Below, piece after piece: positions 55,336-63,801 of a stretch of DNA of 64,000 nt (positions are counted from its first letter, which is position 1; the number at the start of each line of letters is the position of its first letter). The position numbers were made by a program, and so were the translations under genes. Under the pieces are notes generated by a model. The model ran no database searches and was not told the origin of the DNA. It saw only the letters and a program-made list of their open reading frames with translations. Origin of the DNA: Noviluteimonas caseinilytica (GTDB lineage Bacteria > Pseudomonadota > Gammaproteobacteria > Xanthomonadales > Xanthomonadaceae); the NCBI RefSeq assembly GCF_018406605.1, contig NZ_AP024545.1:2294001-2358000 (forward strand). Direction: 5' to 3'.

Positions 55336-55542
55336 ATGAGCGAACACGTCTACAAATCCATCGAACTCACCGGCTCGTCGACGACCGGTACCGACGACGC
55401 CGTCCGCAAGGCGCTCGCGAAGGCGCACGAATCGGTGCGCAACATCCGCTGGTTCCAGGTGACCGACGTGCGCGGGCACGTGGCCGACGGGCAGGTCATG
55501 CACTGGCAGGTGACGTTGAAGGCCGGCTTCACCCTGGAGTGA
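55336..55542 (+). CDS. dodecin
   Basis: A 68-residue flavin-binding dodecin: VYKSIELTGSSTTGTDDAVR, NIRWFQVTDVRGHV with the Trp that stacks on flavin, and WQVTLKAGFTLE. It stores or buffers flavin as a 12-mer. GGAGG before the ATG. Overlaps the convergent Old Yellow Enzyme gene by 14 bases, an apt neighbour since that enzyme uses FMN. Confidence 0.93.
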   Translation: MSEHVYKSIELTGSSTTGTDDAVRKALAKAHESVRNIRWFQVTDVRGHVADGQVMHWQVTLKAGFTLE

Positions 55543-56641
55543 CGTCGAACAGCTCCTTCAGCCCGCGCGGCTGGCACCGCAGGTACTGCTTCGGCGCATG
55601 CACGCGCGCGCCGAGCGCCGCGGCGGCGTGCCAGGGCCAGCGCGGGTCGTAGAGCATCGCGCGGGCCAGCGCCACGATGTCGGCGTCGCCGTTGGCGATG
55701 ATCGCGTCGGCGTGCGCCGGTTCCGTGATCAGGCCCACCGCGACGACCGGGATGTCGATCGCCTGTTTTACCGCGCGCGCCAGCGGCACCTGGTAACCCG
55801 GCGCGACCGGGATGCGCTGCGCGGGATGCACGCCGCCGCTGGAGACGTGGATCGCATCGCAGCCGCGCGCTTCGAGTGCACGCGCGAAGGCGATCGTCTG
55901 CGAGACGTCCCAGCCGCCGTCCACCCAGTCGGTGCCCGACACGCGCATCGTGACCGCGCGGTCGGCGGGGAACGCCGCGCGCACCGCCTCGAACACTTCG
56001 AGCGGGAAGCGCATGCGGTTCTCCAGGCTGCCGCCGTAGGCATCGGTGCGCTTGTTCGAGAGCGGCGACAGGAACTGGTGCAGCAGATACCCATGCGCAC
56101 CGTGCACCTGCACCGCGTCCAGGCCCAGGCGCGCCGCGCGCGCCGCCGCGGCGCCGAACGCCTCGCGGATGCGCTCCATTCCGGCGGCGTCGAGCGCTTC
56201 GGGCACCGGTGCATCGTCGTGGAAGGGAATCGCGGACGGCGCCTGCACCTGCCACCCGTGCGGATCGTCGGGCGACAGCGGCGCGCCGCCCTCCCAAGGC
56301 ACTTCGGTCGACGCCTTGCGGCCGGCATGCGCGAGCTGCAGCGCCAGCGGCATGTCCGAACACGCGCGCACGCCTTCGACCACGCGCCGCATGGCCGCTT
56401 CGGTCGTGTCGTCATACAGGCCCACGTCGGCCCAGCTGATGCGGCCCTCGGGCAGCACCGCCGTGGCTTCGATCGTGAGCAGCGCGGCGCCCGACAGCGC
56501 CAGGTGCCCGAGGTGGACCAGGTGCCAGTCGGTCATGCAGCCGTCCACCGCCGAGTACTGGCACATGGGCGCGATGACGATCCGGTTGGACAGGTGCAGG
56601 TTGCGGACGTCCAGCGGCTTGAACAGGGCGGGCAGGGCCAT
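55529..56641 (-). CDS. NADH:flavin oxidoreductase (YqjM-type Old Yellow Enzyme)
   Basis: A 370-residue FMN enzyme that reduces activated double bonds. RIVIAPMCQYSAVDGCMTDW has the YqjM-type Cys; LQLAHAGRKAS, DAVQVHGAHGYLLHQFLSPL (substrate His pair), KRTDAYGGSLENRMRF and LARAMLYDPRWPWHAA follow. GGAGG seven bases before this ATG decides the start over one 30 bases upstream. Confidence 0.94.
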   Translation of the reverse strand: MALPALFKPLDVRNLHLSNRIVIAPMCQYSAVDGCMTDWHLVHLGHLALSGAALLTIEATAVLPEGRISWADVGLYDDTTEAAMRRVVEGVRACSDMPLALQLAHAGRKASTEVPWEGGAPLSPDDPHGWQVQAPSAIPFHDDAPVPEALDAAGMERIREAFGAAAARAARLGLDAVQVHGAHGYLLHQFLSPLSNKRTDAYGGSLENRMRFPLEVFEAVRAAFPADRAVTMRVSGTDWVDGGWDVSQTIAFARALEARGCDAIHVSSGGVHPAQRIPVAPGYQVPLARAVKQAIDIPVVAVGLITEPAHADAIIANGDADIVALARAMLYDPRWPWHAAAALGARVHAPKQYLRCQPRGLKELFDVTPG

Positions 56642-56723
56642 CGGGCCTCCGGGGGTGGTTTGTGGACGCATGTTCACCTGTCTCCCGTATCCTCGCCGTC
56701 TTCGCACGCTGCCTGCCCGCCCC

Positions 56724-59021
56724 TTGAACGACGACGATATCCAGCGCGCCTTCCGGTTCGTTCCCGGCCGGTACCTCATCCTGCGCCCCGACGCCGCCTT
56801 CACGATCGTCGGCGCCAGCCACGGCTACCTGCAGGTGACGTACACCGATCCGTCCATCTTCGGGCGGCCGTTGTTCGACGTGTTCCCGGACAACCCGGAC
56901 ATCGAGGCCGACGGCGTGTCCAACCTCCGCGCGTCGCTGCTCCGCGTGCTGGCCACGCGCGCGCCGGACGCGATGGCGCCGCAGCGTTACGACATCCGCG
57001 ACGAACACGGCCAGTTCGTCGAACGCCACTGGCTGCCGATCAACTCGCCGATCCTCGACGCGCACGGCGAGGTGGAATACATCATCCATCGCGTCAACGA
57101 CGCGGCGGTGGCGGCGACCGAAGAAGCCGTCGACATCCTGGAAAGCATCGGCGAGGGCTTCTTCACCCTCGACCGGCAGTGGCGCTTCGATTACGTCAAC
57201 GCCGAAGCGCACCGGATCCTCGGGGAGAGCGCCCTGCGGGGGCGCGTGTTGTGGGAAGCGTTCCCCGGCCTGGAAGGCACCGAGTTCGAGCGCGGCTACC
57301 ACTCGGCGATGTTCGAGCGTGTCCGCGCGTCGTTCACGGCGTTCTATCCCGCGCAGGAACGCTGGTTCGAAGTCTCGACCTATCCCGCCGCACAGGGCAT
57401 CTCGGTGTTCTTCCGCGACGTCACCGCGCAGAAGGCGATCGAGGAAGAACGCGCGCGCATCGCCGAGCAGGCCGAACGCCAGCGCCGCATCTACGAGACC
57501 GCGCTCGACAGCACGCCCGACTTCATCTACGTCTTCGACCTGGAACACCGCGCGCTGTACGCCAACGCCGCGCTGGTGAAGGTGTGGGGCGTGGACGACG
57601 TGCGCGGCAAGACGTGGATGGACCTGGGCTACGAGCAGTGGCACGCGGACCTGCACGATTCGGAGATCGAGCAGGTCATCGCCACGCGCGCGCCGATCCG
57701 CAGCGAAATCCCGTTCACCGGCACCAACGGCCGGCGCATCTACGACTACATCTTCGCGCCGGTGCTGGATCGCGACGGCGAAGTGGTGGCCGTGGCCGGC
57801 ACCACGCGCGACGTCACCGATCGCAACGCGGCCGAGCAGGCCATCCGCGACCAGGCCGCCAGCCTGGCCGAGGCCGATCGCGCGAAGGACGAATTCCTCG
57901 CCACGCTCGCGCACGAATTGCGCAATCCGCTGGCGCCGCTGCGGAATTCGATCGAATTGCTCAAGCGCGCCGGCGACAACGCGGTGGCCGATCCGCGCCT
58001 GCTCGGCGTGATGGAACGCCAGGTCATCCATCTCGTGCGCCTGGTGGACGACCTGCTGGAGATCTCGCGCCTCAACAGCGCGAACCTGTCGTTGCGCAAG
58101 GGACGCGTGTCGCTGGCCACCGTGGTCCGCGATGCCGTGGATGCGTGCGCGCGCGACATCGAACAGGCCAGGCACGAGCTCGTGATCGACCTGGCCGACG
58201 ACCTGGTGCTGGACGGCGACGATGTGCGCCTCACGCAGATCCTCGCCAACCTGTTGAACAACGCGGCCAAGTACACCGAAAACGGCGGGCGCATCGAGAT
58301 CCGCGCCGAGCGCGACGGCCACGATGCGGTGGTGCGCGTGCGCGACAACGGCGTCGGCATTTCGCCCGGTGCGCTGCCGCACATCTTCGACATGTTCAAT
58401 CGCGGCGATCGCGACAGCAATCGCCACCAGGCCGGGCTCGGCATCGGATTGGCGTTGTCGCGCCAGCTCGCGCGCCTGCATGGCGGCAGCCTCGACGCAC
58501 GCAGCGAAGGCCTGGGACGCGGCAGCGAATTCACGTTGCGCGTGCCGCTGGCGCAGGCAGCACCGGTGGAGATCGCGCCGGCGCCCGCACCCGTGGACCT
58601 GGGCGCGCAACGCGTGCTGGTGGTGGACGACAACCCGGATGCGGGCGACACGCTGGCCACGTTGCTGCGCATCCTCGGCGCCGAGGTGCACGTGGCGCGC
58701 AGCGGTGCGCAGGCGCTGGCGATGCTCGAACATTTCACGCCGAGCGTGGCCGTGCTCGACATCGGCATGCCCGAGATGAATGGCTACGAATTGGCCCGCG
58801 CGGTGCGCGCACGCTTGACCGATGCGCCGCTCACGCTGGTGGCGCTCACGGGCTGGGCGCAGGCCGCGGACCGGCAGCGCGCGCTGGATGCGGGCTTCGA
58901 CCACCACATGGTCAAGCCGCCGAACATCCAGGTGTTGCAGCAGGTGTTGCAGGCCGCGGCGCGCAACGCGGACGCCGCGATCGCGCGCCCGATGTCCGCG
59001 AGCGGCGCCGGCCTGCGTTGA
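56724..59021 (+). CDS. hybrid sensor histidine kinase with PAS domains and receiver
   Basis: A roughly 765-residue soluble kinase. Order: PAS-like (10-125), PAS (135-255), PAS with PAC (265-375), HisKA with phospho-His 397 (FLATLAHELRNPLAP), HATPase (ILANLLNNAAKYTE, VRDNGVGISP, GLGIGLALS), receiver with phospho-Asp 679 (VLDIGMPEMNG). The start is uncertain: TTG here gives the usual N-terminus, while an in-frame ATG at 56670 adds 18 residues. Related to the hybrid kinase at 18143; both lack an output domain and a local partner. Confidence 0.9.
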   Translation: MNDDDIQRAFRFVPGRYLILRPDAAFTIVGASHGYLQVTYTDPSIFGRPLFDVFPDNPDIEADGVSNLRASLLRVLATRAPDAMAPQRYDIRDEHGQFVERHWLPINSPILDAHGEVEYIIHRVNDAAVAATEEAVDILESIGEGFFTLDRQWRFDYVNAEAHRILGESALRGRVLWEAFPGLEGTEFERGYHSAMFERVRASFTAFYPAQERWFEVSTYPAAQGISVFFRDVTAQKAIEEERARIAEQAERQRRIYETALDSTPDFIYVFDLEHRALYANAALVKVWGVDDVRGKTWMDLGYEQWHADLHDSEIEQVIATRAPIRSEIPFTGTNGRRIYDYIFAPVLDRDGEVVAVAGTTRDVTDRNAAEQAIRDQAASLAEADRAKDEFLATLAHELRNPLAPLRNSIELLKRAGDNAVADPRLLGVMERQVIHLVRLVDDLLEISRLNSANLSLRKGRVSLATVVRDAVDACARDIEQARHELVIDLADDLVLDGDDVRLTQILANLLNNAAKYTENGGRIEIRAERDGHDAVVRVRDNGVGISPGALPHIFDMFNRGDRDSNRHQAGLGIGLALSRQLARLHGGSLDARSEGLGRGSEFTLRVPLAQAAPVEIAPAPAPVDLGAQRVLVVDDNPDAGDTLATLLRILGAEVHVARSGAQALAMLEHFTPSVAVLDIGMPEMNGYELARAVRARLTDAPLTLVALTGWAQAADRQRALDAGFDHHMVKPPNIQVLQQVLQAAARNADAAIARPMSASGAGLR

Positions 59022-59058
59022 ACCGGGGATTCCCCCGGTGCGAGGAGCGGTGCGAGCC

Positions 59059-59487
59059 ATGAGTGCGACCCATAGCGGTACGTGTTTCTGCGGTGCGGTG
59101 CAGGTCGAAGTGACGGGCAGCCCGGAGGCGATGGGCTATTGCCACTGCAGTTCGTGCCGGTCGTGGTCGGCCGGGCCGGTCAATGCGTTCTCGTTGTGGA
59201 AGCCCGAGAACGTGAAAGTCACGCGCGGCCAGGAGCACGTGGGGCATTTCGCGAAGACGGAAAACAGCGACCGGCAGTTCTGCACGGAATGCGGCGGGCA
59301 CCTGATGACGATGCATCCGCCGTTCGGTTTGATGGACGTGTACGCGGCGACGATCCCGACGCTCGACTTCAAGCCCGCGTTGCACGTGAACTACGGCGAG
59401 ACGGTGCTGCGCATGCGCGATGGCTTGCCGAAGATGCGCGACTTCCCGAAGGAGCTGGGTGGGTCGGGCGAGACGTTGCCGGAATAA
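59059..59487 (+). CDS. GFA family (CENP-V/GFA domain) protein
   Basis: A 142-residue zinc-binding protein. Cysteine clusters: GTCFCGAVQVEV, YCHCSSCRSW, FCTECGGHL. They match the GFA fold, named after glutathione-dependent formaldehyde-activating enzyme, though most members have no proven activity. It follows the hybrid kinase by 37 bases and may share its transcript. Confidence 0.9.
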   Translation: MSATHSGTCFCGAVQVEVTGSPEAMGYCHCSSCRSWSAGPVNAFSLWKPENVKVTRGQEHVGHFAKTENSDRQFCTECGGHLMTMHPPFGLMDVYAATIPTLDFKPALHVNYGETVLRMRDGLPKMRDFPKELGGSGETLPE

Positions 59488-59493
59488 GGCGCC

Positions 59494-61842
59494 TCAGGTA
59501 ATCCATTGCGTGAGCGTGTCGAGCTTCCAGCCGTTGCGCTCGCGCGTGAGCAGGTAGGTGCCGCCGGTCCAGCCGGACGTCCATTTCACGATGGCCTGCG
59601 AACCGTCGCGGCTGGTTTCGAAGACTTCGATTTCGGTGGCGAACGTCTTGCCGCGCACCTTCGACAGCTGTTCGCGCTGGGCCGGGTCCAGCACCACGAT
59701 GCGGCCGTCGAACGACAGGCCCGCGAACCATGCGGGCGGCGCTTGCATGAACAAGGTGCGCGCGGCGTTGTAGCGATCGGTGCCGGCGCCGAGGGCGAAG
59801 GTGCGGCCGGGCGAGGCGTCGGTGGCGTTGGTGGTGACGATGGCGCCGAGGCGGTCGCCCAGGATTTCCTGCAGCACGCGCGCCATCGCGTCGGCGCCGC
59901 GCGCGTGCGTGGTGGCGGACACCTGCGGCAGCGGGTCGCGGCCATCGGGCAGGCCGTCGTCGTCGGTGTCGGCGCGCGCGGCGTCGAGCAGCATCGCCCA
60001 TTCGGCGAGGTCGGTCAGGCCGTCCGCGTCGGTGTCGCGCGCCAGGTCGTCGAGCGTGGCTTCGACGTAGGCATCGTCGCGCTGTTCGAGGAAGGGCAGC
60101 GAGACCGGCGGCAGCATGATGTGTTCGTTGTCCACCGCGCGCACGGCGACTTCCAGTTGCAGGCGATCGCCGTCGAGCATCGGCAGCTTCGAGTCGGGGA
60201 GCACCGCGTAGGGCGCGAACATGCGCAGGCCGGTGTACAGCGGCCCATCGAAATGCGCGCCGTTGTCGTGCGACACGCTCACCCAGTAACCGCCGGCGCT
60301 GATCTCGCCCGTGGGATCCAGGCTCTGCGAGGCCGTGAACGCGACGATGCGCGCGCCATCCTGTTGCCAGCGCACGAGTTCGCCTTCCGGAAGTCGTTTC
60401 GCCCACGCCGGGGCCTTGCGCTGCGGCGGGCCGGCGAAGCGGGCTTCGTCATGGTCCTGCGTCGCGGTCGGATGCAGGCGACGCAACGGCACGGGGAGCG
60501 CCTGCTCGCGCCATATGGGGCGTGTCGCGACGAGCGCGGCGTCCATCCGTGCGCGCACGGCGTCGGGCAGGGCAGACGCGGGTGCGTTGGTGATCGTCTT
60601 GTCGGCAACGGGATTCGTGGCGGCGACGTGGTCGATCTCGCCCAGCAGTTCCGGTGCGCAGCGATGGCAGTTGGCGATCGCTTCGCGCTTTTCGTCCGCC
60701 GGATCGCGCAGGAAGGCAGCCTCCACCAGGCCCGGATATCCCTGCGCGCGGGCGAGCCGCGCGAACACCGCCTCCCACGTGCGGTAGTACGCATCGCCGG
60801 TCGCCGGATCCACGCGGAAGTGCTGCACCAGGAACGGGAAATCCTCGCGCGCGGGCGCATCGAGCAAGCGATCGAGCATGCCGGCGAGGTACGCATCGCC
60901 TTCGCGCTGCCTGCGCTGGTAGTCCTCTTCGTTCGCCGGCGCTGGCGCAGGTGCGACGCTTGCGCGCCATGCGCGGGCGCGCGTGGCGTCGCCGCGCAAG
61001 GCATGGGCCGCCGCCAGCGCCAGGCGCAGATCGTCGTCCATGGCGGCGGTCAACGCCGGTTGCGTGGCCGGTGACTCGGGCAGCAGGGCCAGCGCTTCGT
61101 CGGTGCGGCCGGCCTCGAGTTCCTCGCCGATGCGCAGGGCGCGCAGCTTCGTGCGCCGCGCTTCGGACACGCTGGGGTCGGCGTGCGCCTTTGCATCGCC
61201 GACGCGCAACGCGGCGAGCTGCAGCATCTCGCCCTCCAATCCGGAGGCGCGCTCGGCGAGGTCGAGGAACGGTCCGGAATCGGCGGCGCGCAAGGTCGTG
61301 CGTGTCGTCAGCAGCGGATCGCACCCGATGGTGTCGTACAGCAGCACGCGCGCGCGGTCGGCATCGGGACGACCGGCGAGCAAGCGTTCCAGCGACGCGA
61401 CGTCGCAATCGCCGTAGTGGCCTTCGTCGATGGTGCGGCCGGCCTCCACCAGCACGGTGTCGTCGCGCGGGAAGTCGTGCGCGAGCGCGATGTACTTGTC
61501 GATCAGCGCGGGCGGGTTGTAATCCTCGCGCGTGGGAACCGCACGTTCGATGGTGAGCTCGAGCAGGCGTTGCGTGAGTTCGGGCGACAGGTCGTACTGG
61601 CCCGCGGCCTTGCGCTGGAGGGCGGGCAGGTCATCGCCGGCCTTGGCCCAGGCGTAGAGGCGATCTTCGAAGGATGGCGGCTCCGGTTGCCCGCCCTGGA
61701 CCTGGAACATGTCGCTGAATTGCGAACTGCTGTGCTCCAGGAATGCAGCGATCTTCGCGTGCTCCGACCCCGTCGATTGCGCGGCCGCGACCTGCACCGC
61801 CAGCAACATCCCCAGCCCCACCCACGCCCGATCCTTGCGCAT
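59494..61842 (-). CDS. large secreted protein with calcium-binding (TSP3-like) repeats
   Basis: A 782-residue protein with a signal peptide (WVGLGMLLAVQVAAAQS). The first 500 residues are helical and TPR-like in look (ERLLAGRPDADRARVLLYDT, RTDEALALLPESPAT). The middle has a lone CHRC pair. Near 620-665 two thrombospondin-3-like calcium loops occur (DTDADGLTDLAEW, DTDDDGLPDGRDPLP). The C-terminal 120 residues have alternating strands (TEIEVFETSRDGSQAIVKWT). I do not recognise the whole. GGGGGA precedes the ATG. Confidence 0.75.
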   Translation of the reverse strand: MRKDRAWVGLGMLLAVQVAAAQSTGSEHAKIAAFLEHSSSQFSDMFQVQGGQPEPPSFEDRLYAWAKAGDDLPALQRKAAGQYDLSPELTQRLLELTIERAVPTREDYNPPALIDKYIALAHDFPRDDTVLVEAGRTIDEGHYGDCDVASLERLLAGRPDADRARVLLYDTIGCDPLLTTRTTLRAADSGPFLDLAERASGLEGEMLQLAALRVGDAKAHADPSVSEARRTKLRALRIGEELEAGRTDEALALLPESPATQPALTAAMDDDLRLALAAAHALRGDATRARAWRASVAPAPAPANEEDYQRRQREGDAYLAGMLDRLLDAPAREDFPFLVQHFRVDPATGDAYYRTWEAVFARLARAQGYPGLVEAAFLRDPADEKREAIANCHRCAPELLGEIDHVAATNPVADKTITNAPASALPDAVRARMDAALVATRPIWREQALPVPLRRLHPTATQDHDEARFAGPPQRKAPAWAKRLPEGELVRWQQDGARIVAFTASQSLDPTGEISAGGYWVSVSHDNGAHFDGPLYTGLRMFAPYAVLPDSKLPMLDGDRLQLEVAVRAVDNEHIMLPPVSLPFLEQRDDAYVEATLDDLARDTDADGLTDLAEWAMLLDAARADTDDDGLPDGRDPLPQVSATTHARGADAMARVLQEILGDRLGAIVTTNATDASPGRTFALGAGTDRYNAARTLFMQAPPAWFAGLSFDGRIVVLDPAQREQLSKVRGKTFATEIEVFETSRDGSQAIVKWTSGWTGGTYLLTRERNGWKLDTLTQWIT

Positions 61843-61882
61843 GCATCCCCCGATGCCCGATGGCGTGGGCAAAGTAGCAGGA

Positions 61883-61911
61883 TTGACTCAATTCCAGAAT
61901 TCCGGAACTAT
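61883..61911 (+). promoter_or_regulatory. ars promoter with operator-like palindrome
   Basis: TTGACT (61883-61888) and AACTAT (61906-61911) with a 17-base spacer. The spacer holds TTCC...CCGGAA around AGAATT, the sort of A/T-centred palindrome ArsR proteins bind. The expected start of transcription, seven bases after the -10, is the A of the arsR ATG at 61918. Confidence 0.6.
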
Positions 61912-61917
61912 CGAATC

Positions 61918-62256
61918 ATGCAGACCCCCCACGCGCTCGCCGCCCTCACCGCCCTCAGCCACGCCTCGCGCCTGGCCGCCTTCCGCGAACTCGTGCAAGC
62001 CGGGCCCGACGGCCTCTCGGTCGGCGAACTTCGCGATCGCCTTGGCCTGCCGCCCGCCACGCTCAGCGCGCACCTCAACGTGCTGCGCGCCGCCGACCTC
62101 GTGCAGGACGAACGCGACGGCCGCGTCATCCGCGTCCGCGCGCACTACGCGCGCATGAATGCCCTGATCGATTACCTCACCGAGAACTGCTGCGCCGGCG
62201 CGGCCTGCGGTCCGGTTCCCCAATGCGCGCCATCGAAGAAAGGATCCAAGCCATGA
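61918..62256 (+). CDS. arsR: ArsR-family arsenic-responsive repressor
   Basis: A 112-residue winged-helix repressor. ALSHASRLAAFRELVQAGPD, LSVGELRDRLGLPPATLSAH and LNVLRAADLVQDERDGRVIR form the wHTH. The C-terminal cysteines (ENCCAGAACGP) are the likely arsenite site, as in the type with C-terminal vicinal Cys. There is no ribosome site before the ATG, matching a leaderless transcript. Overlaps the next gene by four bases. Confidence 0.93.
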   Translation: MQTPHALAALTALSHASRLAAFRELVQAGPDGLSVGELRDRLGLPPATLSAHLNVLRAADLVQDERDGRVIRVRAHYARMNALIDYLTENCCAGAACGPVPQCAPSKKGSKP

Positions 62257-62744
62257 GCCGCTTCCACGTGCACCTCAACGTCGCCGACCTCGACGCCAGC
62301 ATCCGCTTCTACACCGAGCTGTTCGCCACGCAGCCGACCGTCCGCAAACCGGACTACGCGAAGTGGATGCTCGACGCGCCGCGCGTCAACTTCGCCATCT
62401 CCAACACGGGCCGCGCGCCGGGGATCGACCATCTCGGCATCCAGGTGGACTCCAGCGAAGAACTCACCGGGCTTGGTCAGCGCCTCGACGCGGCCGGCGG
62501 CACCGTCGTGCCGGAGGACGCGGCCATCTGCTGTTACGCCCGATCGGACAAGCTGTGGACGGAAGACCCGCAGGGCACGCGCTGGGAAACCTTCCACACG
62601 ATGGGCGAGGCGACCACGTATTACGCGGGCGACTCGGCCTGCGCCACCGACGGCGCGGCGTGCACGCCGGACGTGGCGAAGATGCAGCCCGCGCCCGCCG
62701 CGGGCGAAGGCGCTTGCTGCGCACCGGCCTCGGCGTGCTGCTGA
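62253..62744 (+). CDS. arsI: ArsI/CadI-type metalloenzyme (vicinal-oxygen-chelate fold)
   Basis: A 163-residue VOC-fold protein. HVHLNVADLDASIRFYTELF holds the first metal His; IDHLGIQV the second; WETFHTM the Glu. The vicinal cysteine pair AICCYARSDKLW is the organoarsenical-binding site of ArsI C-As lyases. The tail is cysteine-rich (ACATDGAAC, GACCAPASACC), which may bind arsenite. It should break the C-As bond of trivalent methyl- or arylarsenicals. AAGGA before the ATG. Confidence 0.85.
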   Translation: MSRFHVHLNVADLDASIRFYTELFATQPTVRKPDYAKWMLDAPRVNFAISNTGRAPGIDHLGIQVDSSEELTGLGQRLDAAGGTVVPEDAAICCYARSDKLWTEDPQGTRWETFHTMGEATTYYAGDSACATDGAACTPDVAKMQPAPAAGEGACCAPASACC

Positions 62745-63127
62745 TGAAACGCGTGCTGTTCGTGTGCATCGAGAATTCCAATCGCAGCCAGATGGCGGAG
62801 GCGTTCGCGCGCATGCATGGCGGCGACGCGGTGGAGGCAATGAGCGCCGGTTCCGCGCCGTCGGGCCGCATCAATCCGAAAGCGGTGCGCTTCATGGCCG
62901 AGCGGGGCTACGACCTGGCCACGCATGCGTCGAAATCGCTGGACGACATCGACGGTGAATTCGATGCGGTGGTCACGATGGGCTGCGGCGATGCGTGCCC
63001 GTGGGTGCCGGCCAAGCGCCGCGAAGACTGGGCGCTGCAGGATCCGCGCGACATGGACGACGCTGGTTATCGCGCGGTGCGCGATGACATCGAATCGCGC
63101 GTGCGCGCGTTGCTGGCGTCGCTGTGA
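62744..63127 (+). CDS. arsC: arsenate reductase, low-molecular-weight phosphatase type
   Basis: A 127-residue thioredoxin-coupled arsenate reductase. P-loop CIENSNRSQ with Cys 8 and Arg; redox pair Cys 81 and Cys 85 in TMGCGDACPWVP; general acid Asp in LQDPRDMD. Reduces arsenate to arsenite. The ATG overlaps the stop of the arsI-like gene by one base (TGATG). Confidence 0.95.
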   Translation: MKRVLFVCIENSNRSQMAEAFARMHGGDAVEAMSAGSAPSGRINPKAVRFMAERGYDLATHASKSLDDIDGEFDAVVTMGCGDACPWVPAKRREDWALQDPRDMDDAGYRAVRDDIESRVRALLASL

Positions 63128-63801
63128 CGCTCGCGCGCCGTCTGCTGGCCGAAGGCCTGGGCACTGCGTTGCTCCTTGCGACCGTCGTGGGCTCCGGGAT
63201 CATGGGCGTGGCGTTGTCGAACGGGAACGCCGGCATCGCGTTGCTCGCCAATGCGGCAGCGACGGCGGGTGTGCTCTACGTGCTGATCGCGGTGCTCGGG
63301 CCGATCTCGGGCGCGCACTTCAATCCGGTGGTGACGTTGGCGGCGCGGTGGTCGGGTGCGATGCGCAACGGCGAGGCGCTCGCCTACATCGTCGTGCAGT
63401 GCGTCGCGGCGATCGCAGGCGTGGTGCTCGCGCACGCGATGTTCGACCAGCCCTTGCTGCAACCCGGCACGCATGCGCGCACGGGCGGGGCGCAGTGGTT
63501 GAGCGAAGGCGTGGCGACGTTCGGGCTGCTGCTGACGATCCTGCTCGGTGTGCGGCGCGCACCCGCGGCGGTGCCGGCGCTGGTGGCGAGCTACATCTTC
63601 GCGGCGTACTGGTTCACGGCGAGCACGTCGTTCGCCAATCCGGCGGTGACGATCGCGCGGTCGCTGACGCAATCGTTCGCGGGGATCCGGCCGGCGGATG
63701 TCGGTGGATTCATCGTGGCGCAACTGGTCGGCGCAGCGTTGGCGGTCGTCGTGGCCACCTGGTTGTCGCCCGCGCCCGCGTCAGTCGGAAAGGGTGCGTA
63801 A
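63124..63801 (+). CDS. aqpS: aquaporin-family channel of the ars operon (AqpS-like)
   Basis: A 225-residue MIP channel with six helices and two pore motifs: NPV in SGAHFNPVVTLAARW and NPA in TSFANPAVTIARS. The GTG start overlaps the arsC stop by four bases. In some bacteria an aquaporin of this kind replaces ArsB/Acr3 and lets arsenite leave the cell down its gradient; no ArsB or Acr3 is seen here, which fits. The first motif has Val for Ala. Confidence 0.9.
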   Translation: MTLARRLLAEGLGTALLLATVVGSGIMGVALSNGNAGIALLANAAATAGVLYVLIAVLGPISGAHFNPVVTLAARWSGAMRNGEALAYIVVQCVAAIAGVVLAHAMFDQPLLQPGTHARTGGAQWLSEGVATFGLLLTILLGVRRAPAAVPALVASYIFAAYWFTASTSFANPAVTIARSLTQSFAGIRPADVGGFIVAQLVGAALAVVVATWLSPAPASVGKGA

